NCBI RefSeq assembly: GCF_040802235.1
Contig: NC_133158.1
Span: forward strand, 36,026,001-36,090,000
Direction: 5' to 3'
Source of the DNA: Manis javanica
Taxonomy: Eukaryota > Chordata > Mammalia > Pholidota > Manidae
DNA: 64,000 bases
The translations under genes were made by a program, and so were the position numbers. The notes below the pieces were generated by a model. It was not told where the DNA came from. It did no database searches and saw only the letters and a program-made list of their open reading frames with translations. Below, in pieces: positions 38,156 to 53,609 of this stretch (its first letter is position 1; each line of letters opens with the position of its first letter).

Positions 38156-38161
38156 TTTATT
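38156..38161 (-). promoter_or_regulatory. Proximal CNBP poly(A) signal (AATAAA)
   Basis: AGAATAAAAGCTT on the minus strand, about 540 nt past the stop codon. It could give a shorter mRNA; use is unknown. Confidence 0.4.
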
Positions 38162-38699
38162 CTGATTTTTCTCTTACAGCCATTAACACGCACGTTTTTT
38201 AATTTTGTTTACTCCCACTCAACTGTATGTTCTATGTAGGGCCTGATACAGATGTTACTTGATGTTATTTAATAGCTACTGAGGTCAGACAATCCAAGGC
38301 CATCATTATGCTCAAATTAAAGTTATTTATGGAAGCTCACAGACACTTCCAGAGTTGATTTTACCTCCTACATGGGAACATATTCAAGACACCCAGACGG
38401 GTTTACTGGTCTGACTCAACTCTTCCCATTCATCAATCCCTATTCACCAGTGGCGTGGAAAGGGGGTTCTTTAACAAAGCATTATACATAACACCTCTAC
38501 CAAACTAAACATAAACTTTTTTTTTGTAGTTAAATGCAGAAAGTCGATTTTTTTCCACCCCTTTCCTCCTTTTACACGGCAAGTAAAGCTCACTGGCCTG
38601 GGAGTAGCCTCTATCTGCCAACCTTTGGCCAGTGAAGAGGATTCAGAGAAAATAATACAACCATCAATCAGAAAAAGGAGGGGCGACAAAGGAAAATAA

Positions 38700-40145
<1,446 letters not shown>

Positions 40146-42989
40146 GGCTGCAGTTAGATCTTTGAAATATTAAAAATAACAATATTAAACCACTTTATAT
40201 TAGTTTTAGTTTTTATTCCTTTTATTTAGCCTATTTTTGGTTAATTATTTTAGGAGAAAGCCAGCCAGTACATTGGTCAGAAAAATAATCATACAACTAT
40301 ATACTTAGGCACTATATGCCTGTTACAAAATACATTATGTGACGAATCATGTTTTCTTACAATTTTTTATTTTTAAAATTACATATGGATTAATAAACAC
40401 ACGTTCAGTTACTGATGGGGTAACAGGATTTACAGGGTTACTTATCAATGGACATCCATTCTTAGAATAAGTAATACAACCTCATTCACTCCAGGTCCAA
40501 CTTAATAAACATTTTATGGTTATAAGCCAGTGAATTTTATTAGGGCACCTGGAAGTCATTTACTAGTCTTAAATAGAATAACCCAACAATGGAGCTGTAA
40601 TATGGATCCTGAGAATGAGGGGCAGGTAAAGAAAAATAATCTATCTCTCTACCTGTAGCACCTAACACACTGCCTTAAGTTATACTATAGTACATGCCTG
40701 CTGATTAATTCTTCACACCAGCAGGTTCAAAGAAATGCAGAGTATAAATTTTGTCTCTAGAAGGGACATACCTTAAAAATATTCGAAAAATGACAAGGTT
40801 CTAACAGCATCTAAACCACTGGGATCATTTGTTTTTTTTCCCCCCCTCTTCTACTCTCCTCATTCCAAACTTTTCTGAAGTTTTACATTTAAAACAAAGC
40901 CACTTGGAATTCCATAAAGAGTCTTTACTGGGTAGATATTGTTTCAAAATAAAAGCAAATGGATTTTATACTCCTTATGTAACAATCTAAAAATAAACAG
41001 TGGTTATTCCTGGAATGGAAGGGAATGGAATGTTACAGGACAAACTCCTAGTAAACTGGTTTTTAAAAACAAATTAGCTAAGAATATAAGCACAACATGT
41101 CCACACTTCCATATCTATAACATTTTTACCCTAATTCCCGGGTCATACAATAGTAGGCAAAGATTTTGAAATATCCCCTCAAAGCCAAGCGTAAGCACTA
41201 CAATCTAGCAAAAACACACTGTCTGTACTGCATAAGACTGGATAGGATTACCCGACCCAACCACAGCACCAAAATTCAACTGGCATTTACAACAACAGCA
41301 AAGTCTCCCCTGCCTTTCATGAACTGGTTTTTCATTAAGTTACAGAGAAATCTAGTGACTAAAAATTAAGCAAAAATTTAGTTTCAAAAGTTTTCTTTGT
41401 CAAACATTCAAAAGAACTCAGAAGAGCCCAATTCTCTACACGAGATTCTGGATAAATTTTCAGAGCAATCTTTTTAACAACCTTCGCAAATATATTACCA
41501 GAGGATGGAGGAGAGCCCGTATGGAAAACTTACAGTTAGTGGGTTCAGTTTCCAACCAGAGAACCCAGCCAGTAAGGATTAAAGATGTATTTTTGCAAAA
41601 TTTGATATTACAATTGCTTTCTTTTATTAGTGTTAGCATGCTAAATCATGAAATGCTGGTTCCCACCAGAGAGAAACGTCAGGACAAAAAATGAATGGCA
41701 CACAACATGATTATAATAAAGAGCTGCTTATGGCACCTCACCCTCCCCTCACCCTCACTTTCTTCATTTTGAATCTTCTCCAATTTACAGTCAAACCAAT
41801 TTAAGCTCTCAGTGAATTCTTTGCAAATAAATAATCACTTCCTTTTACAAGGTAATCCACGCAATTTGACAAGTCCTGAGTATTTTATAATATTTGAAAT
41901 AAACAAGATACTTATCTTTTTAAGAATATGATAATCCAATACCATTTCTAAAGCTAAAGAAATGGCAGTTTTGGGCAATCTACCCCTTAAGACTGCTACA
42001 AGTAAAAAGGACCTCATTTATTTCATAACAGCAAAATATAAAAGAGTTATAATGAATCATCAGATATCTATCAGTGGTGGAATAAAGCCAGCAATTAAAA
42101 TTTTAGGGTTATTTTCAGCACAAAAATACTACTTTAAAAAACTAGCTACTCAAGAACTAATTAACCTATGTAGATTTTTCAAGTACTGTTTTTCCATTTT
42201 GTCTTTATTCTTGGGACCCAGATCCAAAGTAGAGAGGAAAATGAATGACAGGAGAAGAAGTATTTCTGAAAAGACAATGAGCTAAAATAACATTTTAAGA
42301 TTAAACATTAAGCTCTACTTCCTCCTACCCTAATGCCTAACTGAAGTTCATTAAACTGTGATCATTTCTTTTATGAAGTACAAATTTAGGGAAAGTAGTA
42401 TTTCTCCATTTGGGCTGCAATTAAGCGATTCTGCAAAACAGGCACGCAGAATTCAGAGTGGCAAGCCTGAACTTTTTACACATCCTAACATTATATATTG
42501 CAGTTATAGATGTTTGTTTTGCTATTAACAAATTTTTAGTCTCACATTGTTTACTGGAGTAAATTATAGTTTATTTAAATTTACTTTAACAAGTCCTATG
42601 ACACCTTCAAGGGAAAACACTTTCATTCATTAATACCTCTAAGACTCCTCCATCACCAGCAGGGCACATGCTTTTCAAAGAGGTTTTCACATCAGGCTCA
42701 AGTAATGTGTGCACTATCCACCGCCTTCTGCCCGTCTGGCCAAACCAGTCAATTAGCTGGCCTATATTTTCACCAAGTCCCTGTGATAGATTTGTTTCTT
42801 TAATAACATTAAACCAACTGATTCCCACCATACAAGCACACTTCTTATCCTAGGAGGCAGATCCAAATCCTAATACTCATTCATACACAAATAATATTTA
42901 CAGTCTTTAGACAATTTCATGCTATTCCTTAGGAAAACTAGAGGCAATAAGAAAGGGTTGAGAATTATGGCCCCGTGACTCCCACTGTC

Positions 42990-43200
42990 TATGATTGCTC
43001 TTGGCTAGAATTTTGCTGCAGTGTCCTACCTCTGCCCCCTCCACTTGTCGCAACCTTTCCACCCTCCAAGGGCCAACTCAAACACAAACTACAAACAATG
43101 ACCACATCTCCCAACCTGGAACTCTCCTTCCTAGTAAGACCCAGTGCCCTTTGTTAATTTGTCTGGTGGCACTACCATACTGCCTTTTGTCATTTTCCTT
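42990..43200 (+). repeat. L2-like relic in CNBP intron 1
   Basis: C-rich 3' L2-type pattern: 'aagggccaactcaaacacaa', 'tggaactctccttcctagta'. Diverged; moderate doubt. Confidence 0.4.
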
Positions 43201-44999
43201 GAGAGAAAAGACCAGTAATTTACCTTTGAATCATCACAACACCCCATGTAATTATCCTTTTAGAGGCAGTTCCTTAACTCAGCATTTTAACTGCTTTTTT
43301 TCTTGGGAGGTGGGGGATGGATATCTAGTAGTCATTTGCTGAATCAAACGAATTTCCAGTACAGCCCCAATCTAATCTAACCTAGTATTGACAATAAAAT
43401 GCCTAGATTCTTGCTATCACAAATTTCAGTACCAGTAACTTAAAATAATGTATTTTTCAATTATGTAACCATAATTGCTATAATCACTTTAAATTCAAGA
43501 ATATTTCAGATTATCTCATAAAATTTTCACATGTAATTTTCACCCCAGATTACTAAAATAGTCAGCAGCCAAACCAGAACCCCTAGTTTGACATCCAGGC
43601 TCCTCCTACTGCTCTAGGAATTCACAATCAGCTAGACGTCAGTACTAGCTTAAGGAATGCTACATACATACTAACTTAAGGTAAAAGACTATATACCGTG
43701 TCTTCACTGTTGCCAGGCAGTAGGAGAGCACTTATTTTCCTTTTGCTACTAAAAACCACTGCTGTGTCTACACCAATGTATCCTGGCACAGGATACATTG
43801 TTAAGGGCTAACCACTCAACCTGGCTTAACCACCTGCTGTGTTACCTCAACACTTGACCCTTCACATCTGTCCTTGTTTGACAAAGCCAGCTGATAAAAC
43901 TCACCTAGGATGAGAATTGTTACCAGGTGCCTTGTGCCTAATCTATGTTAATAAGGGTTTATGCCCTCCCCCCATTCCATAATTATTCTTCCCTTTCCAC
44001 TCTTCCCCCAATTAAACTCGACTATTTACAGGTAGATAAGAACTCAGTCCAATGTCTACACAGCAGGCTTGGAGAACAGGCTTACTGTTTATACATGTTT
44101 CCCATCTCATAAAGTCTACTTCCTGAATGCAACAGAGAAGAGGCAAGAGAAGAAAAATAGTTGAATTCCAAATGAGTTCACATTTTCAACAACAGAAATC
44201 AGGCATCTGTTTTCACGTCGGTTTTTGTGTATCGTATTTTCAGGACACAAACCACACTTACAGATGTGGTAGGAGCACAGAACATGTCAAGGAACAGCAG
44301 AAGTAATAAAGCAGTCAAGACACTGCTTGAAAGATTGACAATTCACTTTGAGGGGCCATATGCACTACAGAGGTTTATTTCACAGTTTTTGCACTCAACT
44401 AGTCTTTAGGGCTTAAATCCTGGAATGAGCACCAAAACACTCATATTAATTTGCCTCCATTAATTTTAACATTTTTTGATATGTACAAAGCCAGTAAACT
44501 ACTTAAATCTTCACAGCAGGTAGTCAAGACTAACAGTGAGTTCCACTGAATAAAAGACCCTCTCTTAAGTCCATTTAAAATAAACAGCAACAGGCAATTT
44601 GGGGGAAGAGGTGATGACAAAGTATGATGGAGATCTGGCTAGATTTTATTTATATGGCTTTCCTAACAGCTGTATGTATGCACAACTGCTATTCCTCCAG
44701 TTATGGTGTCCAAGCTTAGGGTTACTCTTGCTTCATCTGCATTGCTCCCCTAACTGCACTGAGATGCTAGCAGAGCTTTTGCCGCCTGAATGTCACTTAC
44801 AATGCTCTAGTAAGTTTAGTGTTCCAACATGGCACTGAAACACTTCAGACTGTCATAATAAAAATAAACTTCAGACAACTGAAGGTAGCAAGTTACACTG
44901 TGCATTACCTGCATTCTGGTCAAGAGTTAACGAACAGGGTATAATACTGGTGGCAATTCTGGGTTCTGCAGGACCTTGGTTATTTACATCCATTTCTAC

Positions 45000-45180
45000 C
45001 AATATTTATTATGAGTCAAGGGTTAATAAACATATTACCTGTAATCCTTACAACCCTGAGTTATGTATTCTTGTTCCCATTTTACTGATAAGGAAAGTGA
45101 AGGTCTGAAACCAAGTGACTTATCCAAAGTCATACATCTGGAAAGTTCTAATAGGGATTTCAACAGTCTGACTCTGCAGA
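45000..45180 (+). repeat. MIR element in CNBP intron 1
   Basis: 'cctgtaatccttacaaccct', 'cccattttactgataaggaa', 'gtgacttatccaaagtcata' match the MIR core and 3' part. Confidence 0.7.
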
Positions 45181-46909
45181 GGCTTTTGTTAGGATTAAGC
45201 AATCGAGTACATGAAAATGCTATCACAAGAGTACACCTATTCATTCCCTACTTCAAAAATATTACACAGGGCATTAATACTACATAGTAAAAAATAACCG
45301 TATAAAACACACGTTAATTTGAACTTTAGTGCAAAAAGCATTTGTTCTATACCTCAGATAAATTAAAACAGGTAACTTTTTAAAAATCCACATCCATAAA
45401 TGAATTTATTCACAGCACACCATCACACTGTCTTCCGAATTTGAATGCAAAATAGATTTTCTTCCTAACCTTCTTTGAGGCAGAACTTAGGACTGTCACT
45501 ACAGACCCAAAACTGACAACCTGGTATCACTAGTTAATGCCCTCATTTGTAATTAGAGCCACTCCCGGTCATCACTGTACCACTCTAAAGCTCTTAATTA
45601 ATACAATCTATCTACTTACAACTTGATTTTTTGGTGGCCACAATCTCTCATTTTATTATTCCAGGTTTTTACAACATGAAAATGGTGCACAGTTTACTGG
45701 AATCTCAACAGCACGCCTTACTGCAGCATCTGACACTGCCAGAATAGGCGTTCTATTAAATGAGACCGTATGGAAAGAGCGTTCACCACATAGCAGGCCA
45801 GAATGCCTTGGCATCAGTCTTCTGGCTCACCACTTACCATCAGGAGGCTAGGAAGAGGAAAGAAGTCAACAATTTAAAAAAATAATAATAAAGAATCTCA
45901 CTCCTGCAGGAAAAAAAAGCAAAATCTCTCTTCTGGTCAAGTATTTAGCCAACTGTTCAGCCATTCCAATTAGCCAAACTGTGGCTCTACTGCTTTTAAG
46001 CACAAATTTAGTACCTTCCCATGTACGTACCATACAGTTTTATTCGATTTTTAAAAAGGTAAAAAGAATCCTAAGAGTCCTAAAACCATTATTACAAAAC
46101 CTATTTATAATACCTTAAAGATATCACTTTGCCTGTTCCAGATGTTCAAATGCCATTGTAACATAGGCCCCTTAATCTTCCACTGATCTTGATCAAAATA
46201 TTTTACAGAAACCCCCATGTCTGAAAAAACATTACCTCTCGTTTTCAAAAGGAAAAGGAATGTGGGCTTTTGGTTGCTAAGAAAAACCCAAGTTTTCTAA
46301 TGTGACATACATAGGTACATAAGTACACAGTTTGTTTTTTTAAACTCTTGCTGAGAGTTGCAATTTGGAAAAAATATGTAATACTTAATTCAGCCCTTGG
46401 GAAACTAATAAATTACTCCTTGTATATTCCAGTACAGACAGCTCCTTGTAGACAAGAATCAGGCTCAAAAAACAAAAAGCATCATGCACCTACATATGTG
46501 GCACTTTGAAGTTGTCTGACTAAGCCTGATCAGAGTAATTTTTTAAAGAAACATTTGACAATAACTGCTTTACATGGGGCGAGGGGAGAGTCTCGGAGTT
46601 CCTACATCTTTTTTAGATCCTGAAAACTTCACCTGCAACTTAAAAGGAGCTTGAGCAAAAAACAAAGTTGCTAATTTAAATTAAGGTCAACTCACAGATG
46701 CAGAAATAAACTTATTTTTCTAAAAGTGGGTCGTATCAAACAAAAGGAAAAGGGGCCTACTTTTAAAAACTTGTAATCTGTCGGCAAGATGAGAATGAAA
46801 ATTAATCCTCCTTTGCCTTAAAATAAACAAAAACTAATCCAGACTCGACTTCTGTATTTTACCACTTCTGTGGATCCTTCTTTAGAATCCCTGAAACACA
46901 CTATCTGAA

Positions 46910-46983
46910 GTCACAGATGATTACTGGTACTTTCTTTTTCTAAGACGTCACAGATGATTATTGGTACTTTCTTTTTCTAAGAC
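46910..46983. repeat. 37-bp tandem duplication followed by C9 run
   Basis: Two copies of GTCACAGATGATTA(C/T)TGG…TAAGAC at 46910-46946 and 46947-46983, differing at one base, followed by a run of eight to nine C. Likely recent. Confidence 0.9.
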
Positions 46984-47994
46984 CCCCCCCCAAGACCAGA
47001 TGTACTCACTTCCTCTGGAAGTGCCCTGTGGCTGAGGCCATGTGGCTAGCATGTGGCAACAAGCATAAACCTTACCCATAATAAAATCAACACCCAAACG
47101 CAAATGCGGTCGACTACGTGGTTCTAAAATAGATTTTCACCTTTGGAATATCTAGATGGAGGCTGACTCATTAATCCATGTTTCGTATTTAGTTTAAATT
47201 GTATTCGTTCACTTAATCCAAGAAATGGTGCAAAGGCTATTGGTGCCCCTTAACGACTTCGGAGGTATGACAAATTAATACTTTTTCCTAATAATGGGAT
47301 TTTTATTAGTGTTGATTCATGGTAAAGTGGACCCCATCTGCCTCTTCCGAATTGCAATGTATGAGTAACTTAGTATTTGAACTACGATAAAAAGTCGAGA
47401 ATCGGGAAGCTGTTAAGTATGGAGAATATGAATTCCAAAGGCTCTCCAGCGGGGTGTCCCACCACCGAAAACGTAATAACTTTTTTAAGGGCCCTTTCCT
47501 AAGCCCACGAAAACCTTTGGCACATGGCCCGCCAGACCCAGTATGTCAGCACATGGCCTAAGTACTCGATCCCATCCCCCCTCCATTCGCACCAGGGTCC
47601 TTTCCCCCCAACGTACGGCCTCGCCACATCGACGCTCCGTCCCGCGTTCCGCAGCCCTCGAAGTCTCAGGGCCTCAGTCCCAAGGGCGCCCGGGCCGCTT
47701 CTACTGTCAGGCTGCGGCCTGGGGTGCGGCCTTGGCCCTGGGAGAGGCCCCGACCAGCGGCGGCGCAGCTTCTCAGGACGGAGGAAAGGCGGGAGGGTCG
47801 CCCGGCTGCGGCGGGTCCGAAACCCGGGCCCGAGGTGGCGGTGGCAGCCGACTTCCCGCCTGACGCAGCAGCGGAGGAGGCCAAATGCGGCCGCCAAATG
47901 CGGCCGCCATCGCCGCCTCACAACTCGCTCCCCTCCGGCCAGGGCCCGCATCGCAGCTCCCCTCGGCCCCTTAGCCCCCACTCCTGCTCCTCAC

Positions 47995-48075
47995 CTTCAG
48001 CGTCTGAGGGGGGTCCGCAGCGGGGAAGACTCGGACGCGGGCCCGGGGAAGGCGGCTCGCAAGGTAGCTGCTGTT
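47995..48075 (-). other. CNBP noncoding exon 1 (5' end approximate)
   Basis: On the minus strand a GC-rich stretch ends CAGACGCTGAAG followed by GTGAGGAGC, a strong donor at 47993-47994 that matches the acceptor before the CNBP ATG. The exon is wholly 5'UTR. The transcription start is placed near 48070 by the nearby AAAATAAA element and upstream CCAAT boxes, and remains uncertain by tens of bases. Confidence 0.6.
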
Positions 48076-48440
48076 TATTTTCAGGGTCCTTGCCTGCGCC
48101 ACACGCGGGTCTGCACACGGCCCAACACGCCGCTGCGCACGGCTCTCCTCCGCCTCGCCCACGCGGCCAATCAGCGCTCAGGGCTCGGCAGTCCAATCAG
48201 AGCCGCCCGCTGGGTTGGGCGGGGCGGACCTCTTCCGGAGCGCGGCTTTTACCGTCGTGCCTCGCGCGCCGCCCGTGGCACCTGGAAGCTCGGACCCCGG
48301 CTTGGGTCCAGCCTTTCTCGCCTATTCGTGGCCCCGCCCGAAGCGGGGTGGGGAGTTTGGGTGTCCGGGCCTCGGTGATCGCTCCCGGCAGCCGGCAGAG
48401 GGATGCCGGGGGGTTGGTCTCAGTGGAGTGGCTGTGATTA
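48070..48440 (-). promoter_or_regulatory. CNBP CpG-island promoter
   Basis: Very CpG-dense. Two NF-Y-type CCAAT boxes lie at 48167-48171 and 48193-48197, 26 bp apart. A double GC box GGGCGGGGCGG lies at 48217-48227 and an ETS-like CTTCCGGAG at 48232-48240. The CpG island extends to about 47560 on the gene side and includes two tandem AAATGCGGCCGCC units near 47883-47908, which on the minus strand read as GGCGGCCGCATTT (adjacent ATGGCGGC resembles a YY1 site). Nothing shows a gene transcribed to the right. Confidence 0.65.
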
Positions 48441-51400
48441 GCGTGGGCTAGGAGATAATTCCTCCCTCTTCTTGGACTCCAAAGTGCTTTCTTAGGCCCT
48501 TGGCTCGGGCGCACTTCAGAGCCAACCCCTGTTTCCTGATTCATCTCCGTTTGGGGGGAAAAGTGGCTGCCAAGTCACGGAAGTGGCGGTGGCTGGAGGC
48601 CGCAGGCCCCGAGATTTGTCTTGACTTTGTTGTCCGCCTGGGCAGAGCCCGGAAGGCCTTGAGGCTTTCACCTCCAGGACTGAGCCCCAGCAGCCGAGAG
48701 AGAAAAGTGCCTGATGCCGAACGGGACCTGCCCTGGGGAGGCTGTAAGGATGGGGAAGGGTGGCGCGGAGACCTCTGCCTCACAGCACGCCTTGGGGCCG
48801 TCCAGCACGTGTAGGAATGACATTCCCTGCGACTTCAGGGGTGGCAGGGAGCGCCAGGAGAGCCATCTGGCCTGGGCTATCAAATTCAGGAATGGCCTTT
48901 AGTTTAGATTCGGTGTTTTTTCCAAAAGAGATTGTATATACAGGCATAGATACTCTGTCAAGATGAAACCAATTTAAATTGTTCAGTGTGAACTAAGATT
49001 TTCGAGTTTTGTGTACCACTTTGAAACAGCTTTTATTAGAAATATGAAAAAAATGGAAGAGTCCCCTGTCTCTTGGGCTTTATGGCCCTGAGATTACTGT
49101 AGTCTCCTAATAAGGTTAATACGCTCTGGGAGCTTAATATGCAACCCATGTTGGTATATCCTAGGAGTGCACTTCTCATTGCTTTATAATGACCTACTCT
49201 TCAACATCGAGTGCACAGATACATTAAGATGTTAAAAATGGAATGAACAGTCCTTGTAGTGTTAGTTCTAATGATGGCTGTATAGGCTTTGAGCTGTTCC
49301 TTTGCCACTAGTACCATCTCATTGAATCCTCCCAGTCCCAAGGCTGTATGACTTCTGAAATCACGCTTGCAAGGAGGCAAAAGAGCAGAATGGATAAGAG
49401 TGCAGGTATTGAGAATCAGCCGTGAAACCTGAGTTCCAATCACTATGCTCAGTTAATCATTGTAGTTTATTTAGCAAATTATGCTCAACAAAGTGCTCAA
49501 AGGTAGCATTTATCAAAGAGTGAGTGGACTATTTCAAGGCCCAGTGTTTTTTTTTTAAACTTCTTTTAACCAAGACAATTTAAAGTAAAAATATTAACTT
49601 GAGAATGAAAAGGCCCCATTTCTAGTAAAATTGAATTGCCCAGTTTATGTATTGAGTGATAAGACCAGAGTTACCAATAATAGAATGGTATTTTGTACTT
49701 ACTCATAGTTTTATTACCAAGAAGCTTACACAGCTTATAGATATTCCCCTTCCTGATTTATCTTTATAATATCTTACGATAACCTCAGACACTTAAGTAG
49801 TAATTTCCTAAACCCTACCATGAGTTAGTACAATGCCAGAGGCTACTAGGAAGTCCACCCTGGGTGCATCCACACCAGACCCAAGGACAAGTTATTGCTA
49901 TAGGAACCATAAGTTCATATCTTCTGACTTGATTTTTGTTTTACCATTCCATCCACAATGCTTGCTATAATGTTTGCTATTCATTATAGACCCAAGGGTG
50001 AATTGTAGCTAATATTTAAAAAAAAATGAGGGTGGATGTGAAATAGATACTAGACATAATGTTCTTTTATATGTTTTAAAAGATTTAAGTAGAAGGAATA
50101 GAAACATAATGTGGTCTCTGCTGTTTGGCTCTGGGAGTAGTAACAGCTAATGGCTCTTCTCTACCTAAAATCCAGCTTTTGTAATTACTATTATCAATAG
50201 GGTCAGACTGATCATAAGGCATTTTTACTGTCTCCAGAGGTCTATGATAGAATTTAATTACGGTAGCTCCTGTTACCTGGATATGCCTTTGGGTGCACCT
50301 ATTTCACTAGAGAGGTTTGAAAAAAAGAAAGGAAAAAGCCAGCCCATTCAAAGGATAAACTGCCAACCACATTTGAAGAAAAGGCTGCTATTACATTTCC
50401 CTCCCCTGGATATGTGTTTTCTCTCTTTCCTCTCTGCTAGCATTCAGTCTTACCCAGTTATTGTGCTCAGCATTGCAGGGATTACAATAGTGACTAGTTA
50501 AGAGATAGACCTTGCCCTTGAAGATCTTGCAGAATGAAAAGGGCCTTAAGAAAGTATTCAGTGTCCTGAGAGAGGACCAGCTAAGATGTTATGATTCAGC
50601 ATGATTCAGGAGTCCTTAAAAGGAGTTCCAGTTGAGCCGTACTTTCTGCCAACTCTTAATTTCCATTAAAATGCCCAACTGCATAGCATATGCCTTAGAT
50701 TCTGCTGTTAAATGAAGATGATATACTATATATTCTTCAAACCCTTCCATGTTTTGTTTTCTGTGCCAATAGGAAAATAGTCTCTGTGACCTGACCTGGA
50801 ACTTATGCAACTAAGGATAAGGAAAATATTCACCTCTCCCTTCTGCTTCTGAAGCAGAAATGTAGTTTTTAAGCTAAATCCTAAAATAGCAATCAGTTAT
50901 ACTAATACTAGCTAATAGTTGATATATAAAAAGTTCTTATTAACAGTGCCTGGCATAGAGGAATCATTATTAAAGTGTTATCCATTATTATTATTATTTA
51001 TTGAGTGTTTACTATATGCCAAGCATTGTTTATAGCCTCTTGGAAAGTTTTCACAAAACCCCTTTATCAGATAAGTATTTTTATTATCCCCATGAGGAAA
51101 CAGATCTAAGTGGTCTGCCAAAGGTCAGAGTGAGTAAATGAAGACATGACTCTAACAGAGGCAGCCCATGGGCTTAAACACAAAGCTTCTGGCCTCCCAG
51201 TAGCTACTGAGTCCTAATTCCACAATTTCCCACTGACTCCTTAAAGTGACAGTGCAGAGAATGTGAACAGACGAATAGGCAAATATAAACACTGACTAAT
51301 AATTTAATGAGCATTTCTTCAGTTGGCTTCCTCCACTGTGATCTCAAATTAAAACTACTTCTGAAAACTAACTGATAAAAGAAAATCTTTCTTTGCAAAT

Positions 51401-51450
51401 AGTTTTAAAAATTTCAAAATAAAACTGCCCACCTTTTTTTTCCTTAAAAG
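48441..51450. other. Gene-free flank upstream of CNBP
   Basis: No gene. A MIR lies at 50935-51165 ('attgagtgtttactatatgc', 'ttattatccccatgaggaaa'). The remaining sequence is A/T-rich and unique-looking. In human the next gene on this side is COPG1; none of its exons is recognisable here. Confidence 0.5.
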
Positions 51451-51463
51451 AAAAGTAGATGCA

Positions 51464-52826
51464 AACCCACACATATATGGTCAGTTAATACAAAGGAGCC
51501 ATGAATGTACAATGAGAAAAAGTGTCTTCAATAACTGGTGTTGGGAAAACTGGACTAACTCCAGTGTCTAACTCCATACACAAAAAGTAAACTCAAAATA
51601 GATTAAGGACCTAAATATGAGACATGAAACCATAAACCTCTTAGAAGAAAACTTAGGCAAAACTCTCCTGAACATAAGCATGAGCAGTTATTTTCTGGAC
51701 ACATCTCAGGCAAGGGAAACAAAATAAAAAATGAACAAGTGGGACTACATGAAACTAAAAAGCTTTTGCATAGCAAAGGATACCATTAACAGAACAAAAA
51801 AAGCATCCTACAATATGGGAGAATATATTCAGAAACTATTTATCCAATAAGGGGTTAACATCCAAAATATATAGAGAACTCAAACGCCTTAACACCAAAA
51901 AACAAATAACTCTCAAAAAATGGGCAGAGGACCGGAACAGACATTTTTCCAAAGAAATAACAGATAGCCAACAAGCACATGAAAAGATGCTTGCTAATCA
52001 TCAGGGAAATACAAATCAAACTTCAATGAGATATCACCTCATACCAGTTAGAATGGCCACCACCCAAAAGACAAGAAATAACAAGTGTTGACAAGGATGT
52101 GGAGAAACGGGAGCCCTCCTCCTCTGGTCAGTGGGAATGTAAGTTGGTGCAGCCACTATAGAAAGCAGTGTGGAGGTGCCTCAAAAAACTAAAAATAAAA
52201 ATACCATATGACCCAGTAATTCCACTTCTAGGAATTTACCCAAAGAAAACAAAATCCCTGATTTGAAAAAATATATGCACCCCTATGTTTAGCACCACAT
52301 TATATACAATAGCCAAAATATGGAAGCAACCAGAGGGTACATCAATAGTTGAATGGATAAAGATGTGGTACATACACACAATTAAACATTATTCAGCCAT
52401 AGAAAAGAAAGAATTTCTGCCATTTGTGACAACATGGATGGACCAAGAGGGTATTATGTTGAGTGAAATTAGCCAGATGGAGAAAGGCAAATACCATATT
52501 ATTTCACTTATTCATGGAATATCAAAACAAAACAGCAGCAGACTCATAGGCTGGTTACCATAGGGGAGGGGTTAGGATGGATGGATGGGGAAGGTGAGGG
52601 GGATAACGAGGCACAAAAATTTTCAATCATAATATAAGTTGGTCACAGGGATGGTAGTACAGCATGGAGAATATAGCCAATGAAATTAACATCTATGTTG
52701 ACAGATAGTAACTACAATAGTGGGGGTGAGGATTTAATAATATGGGTAACTGTTGAACCACTGTGTTCTATATTTGAAACCAATATAAGAGTGTATGTCA
52801 ATGATACTCCAATAAAAAAGTGAAGA
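51464..52826 (+). mobile_element. 5'-truncated LINE-1 (L1MA-like) with intact target-site duplication
   Basis: ORF2 3' end in broken frames (for example …NKWDYMKLKSF-type sequence near 51730 and MWYIHTIKHYSAIEKKEFLP near 52363), then 3'UTR with 'ttggtcacagggatggtagt' and 'caatgatactccaataaaaa'. Flanked by 'aaaagtagatgca' at 51451-51463 and 52827-52839, a perfect 13-bp duplication. Same subfamily as 28605-30018. Confidence 0.9.
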
Positions 52827-53609
52827 AAAAGTAGATGCATTCATAAAAAACATATCAAGAATCTACATTATTTACTTGACCTTTGAAATTGGTAGTGAAT
52901 AGCCAAATATGGTGTGTTTAAATTGTTTCCAAATAGTTTTTTAGATAATGTCTCTTAAGTTGTTCTTTGAGAAAGCATCATAACATGAAAACTTTGATCA
53001 TATAGCTCTCATAATCTACAAAGGTAATAGAATTGATTTTTAAAGGTTTAATTGAAAAAAAATGGGTGAATTAGAACCTAAGATCTAGAAAATTATTTGG
53101 TCTAATCTCAGAGTATTTGGTCCAATCCCCTCATTTGAAATGAGAAAAAGACACCTGCAGAATTATACAGAGTCCCTATAAGTCCCAAAATGAACTGGTT
53201 TTCAGCATGAACTAAACCAGTATGCCACCCACATCTCATAAGGGGCTGTCATGTGGGCTATGCTTGTGACCTGATTAACTCAATTAATTGCAGTAGTGGT
53301 AAGAAAAGGGGAGCCTAAAGCTAGTACTATACATTTGTTCCCTGTGTCTCCAGCCCTTTTCCTTGGACATTAACACAAACGGCCAGTAGTTTATACAGTA
53401 GTGGCTTATGAGTTTGGCAAGGATGAATCAATGATCAATTTCTAAATCTCAAGAAATTCACTCAGACTTCATTTTAAGAAATATTAGCTTGAGACAAGGA
53501 AAATATCTTTCAGTTATGAATTGTAACTACAAAAGAAAAACATTTGAGTTTATACCCGGCAAAAGAATGGCTTTTAGAAAATTAAAATATTACAGATACA
53601 GCTGACATC

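Larger units (their letters stand above)
37825..38699 (-). other. CNBP 3' untranslated region (end inferred)
   Basis: Follows the CNBP stop codon. Two minus-strand AATAAA signals are present, at 38156-38161 and 37843-37848. The distal one is followed by a G/T- and G-rich stretch suitable as a downstream element, giving a 3'UTR of about 0.87 kb. The proximal one would give about 0.56 kb. Confidence 0.6.
40148..47994 (-). other. CNBP intron 1 (about 7.85 kb)
   Basis: Runs from the noncoding exon 1 donor (GT at 47993-47994) to the acceptor AG at 40148-40149. Mostly unique sequence, with a MIR at 45000-45180, an L2-like relic at 42990-43200, and a 37-bp tandem duplication at 46910-46983. I found no TG/TCTG/CCTG repeat array, the site that expands in human myotonic dystrophy type 2. 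No other gene was seen. Confidence 0.7.
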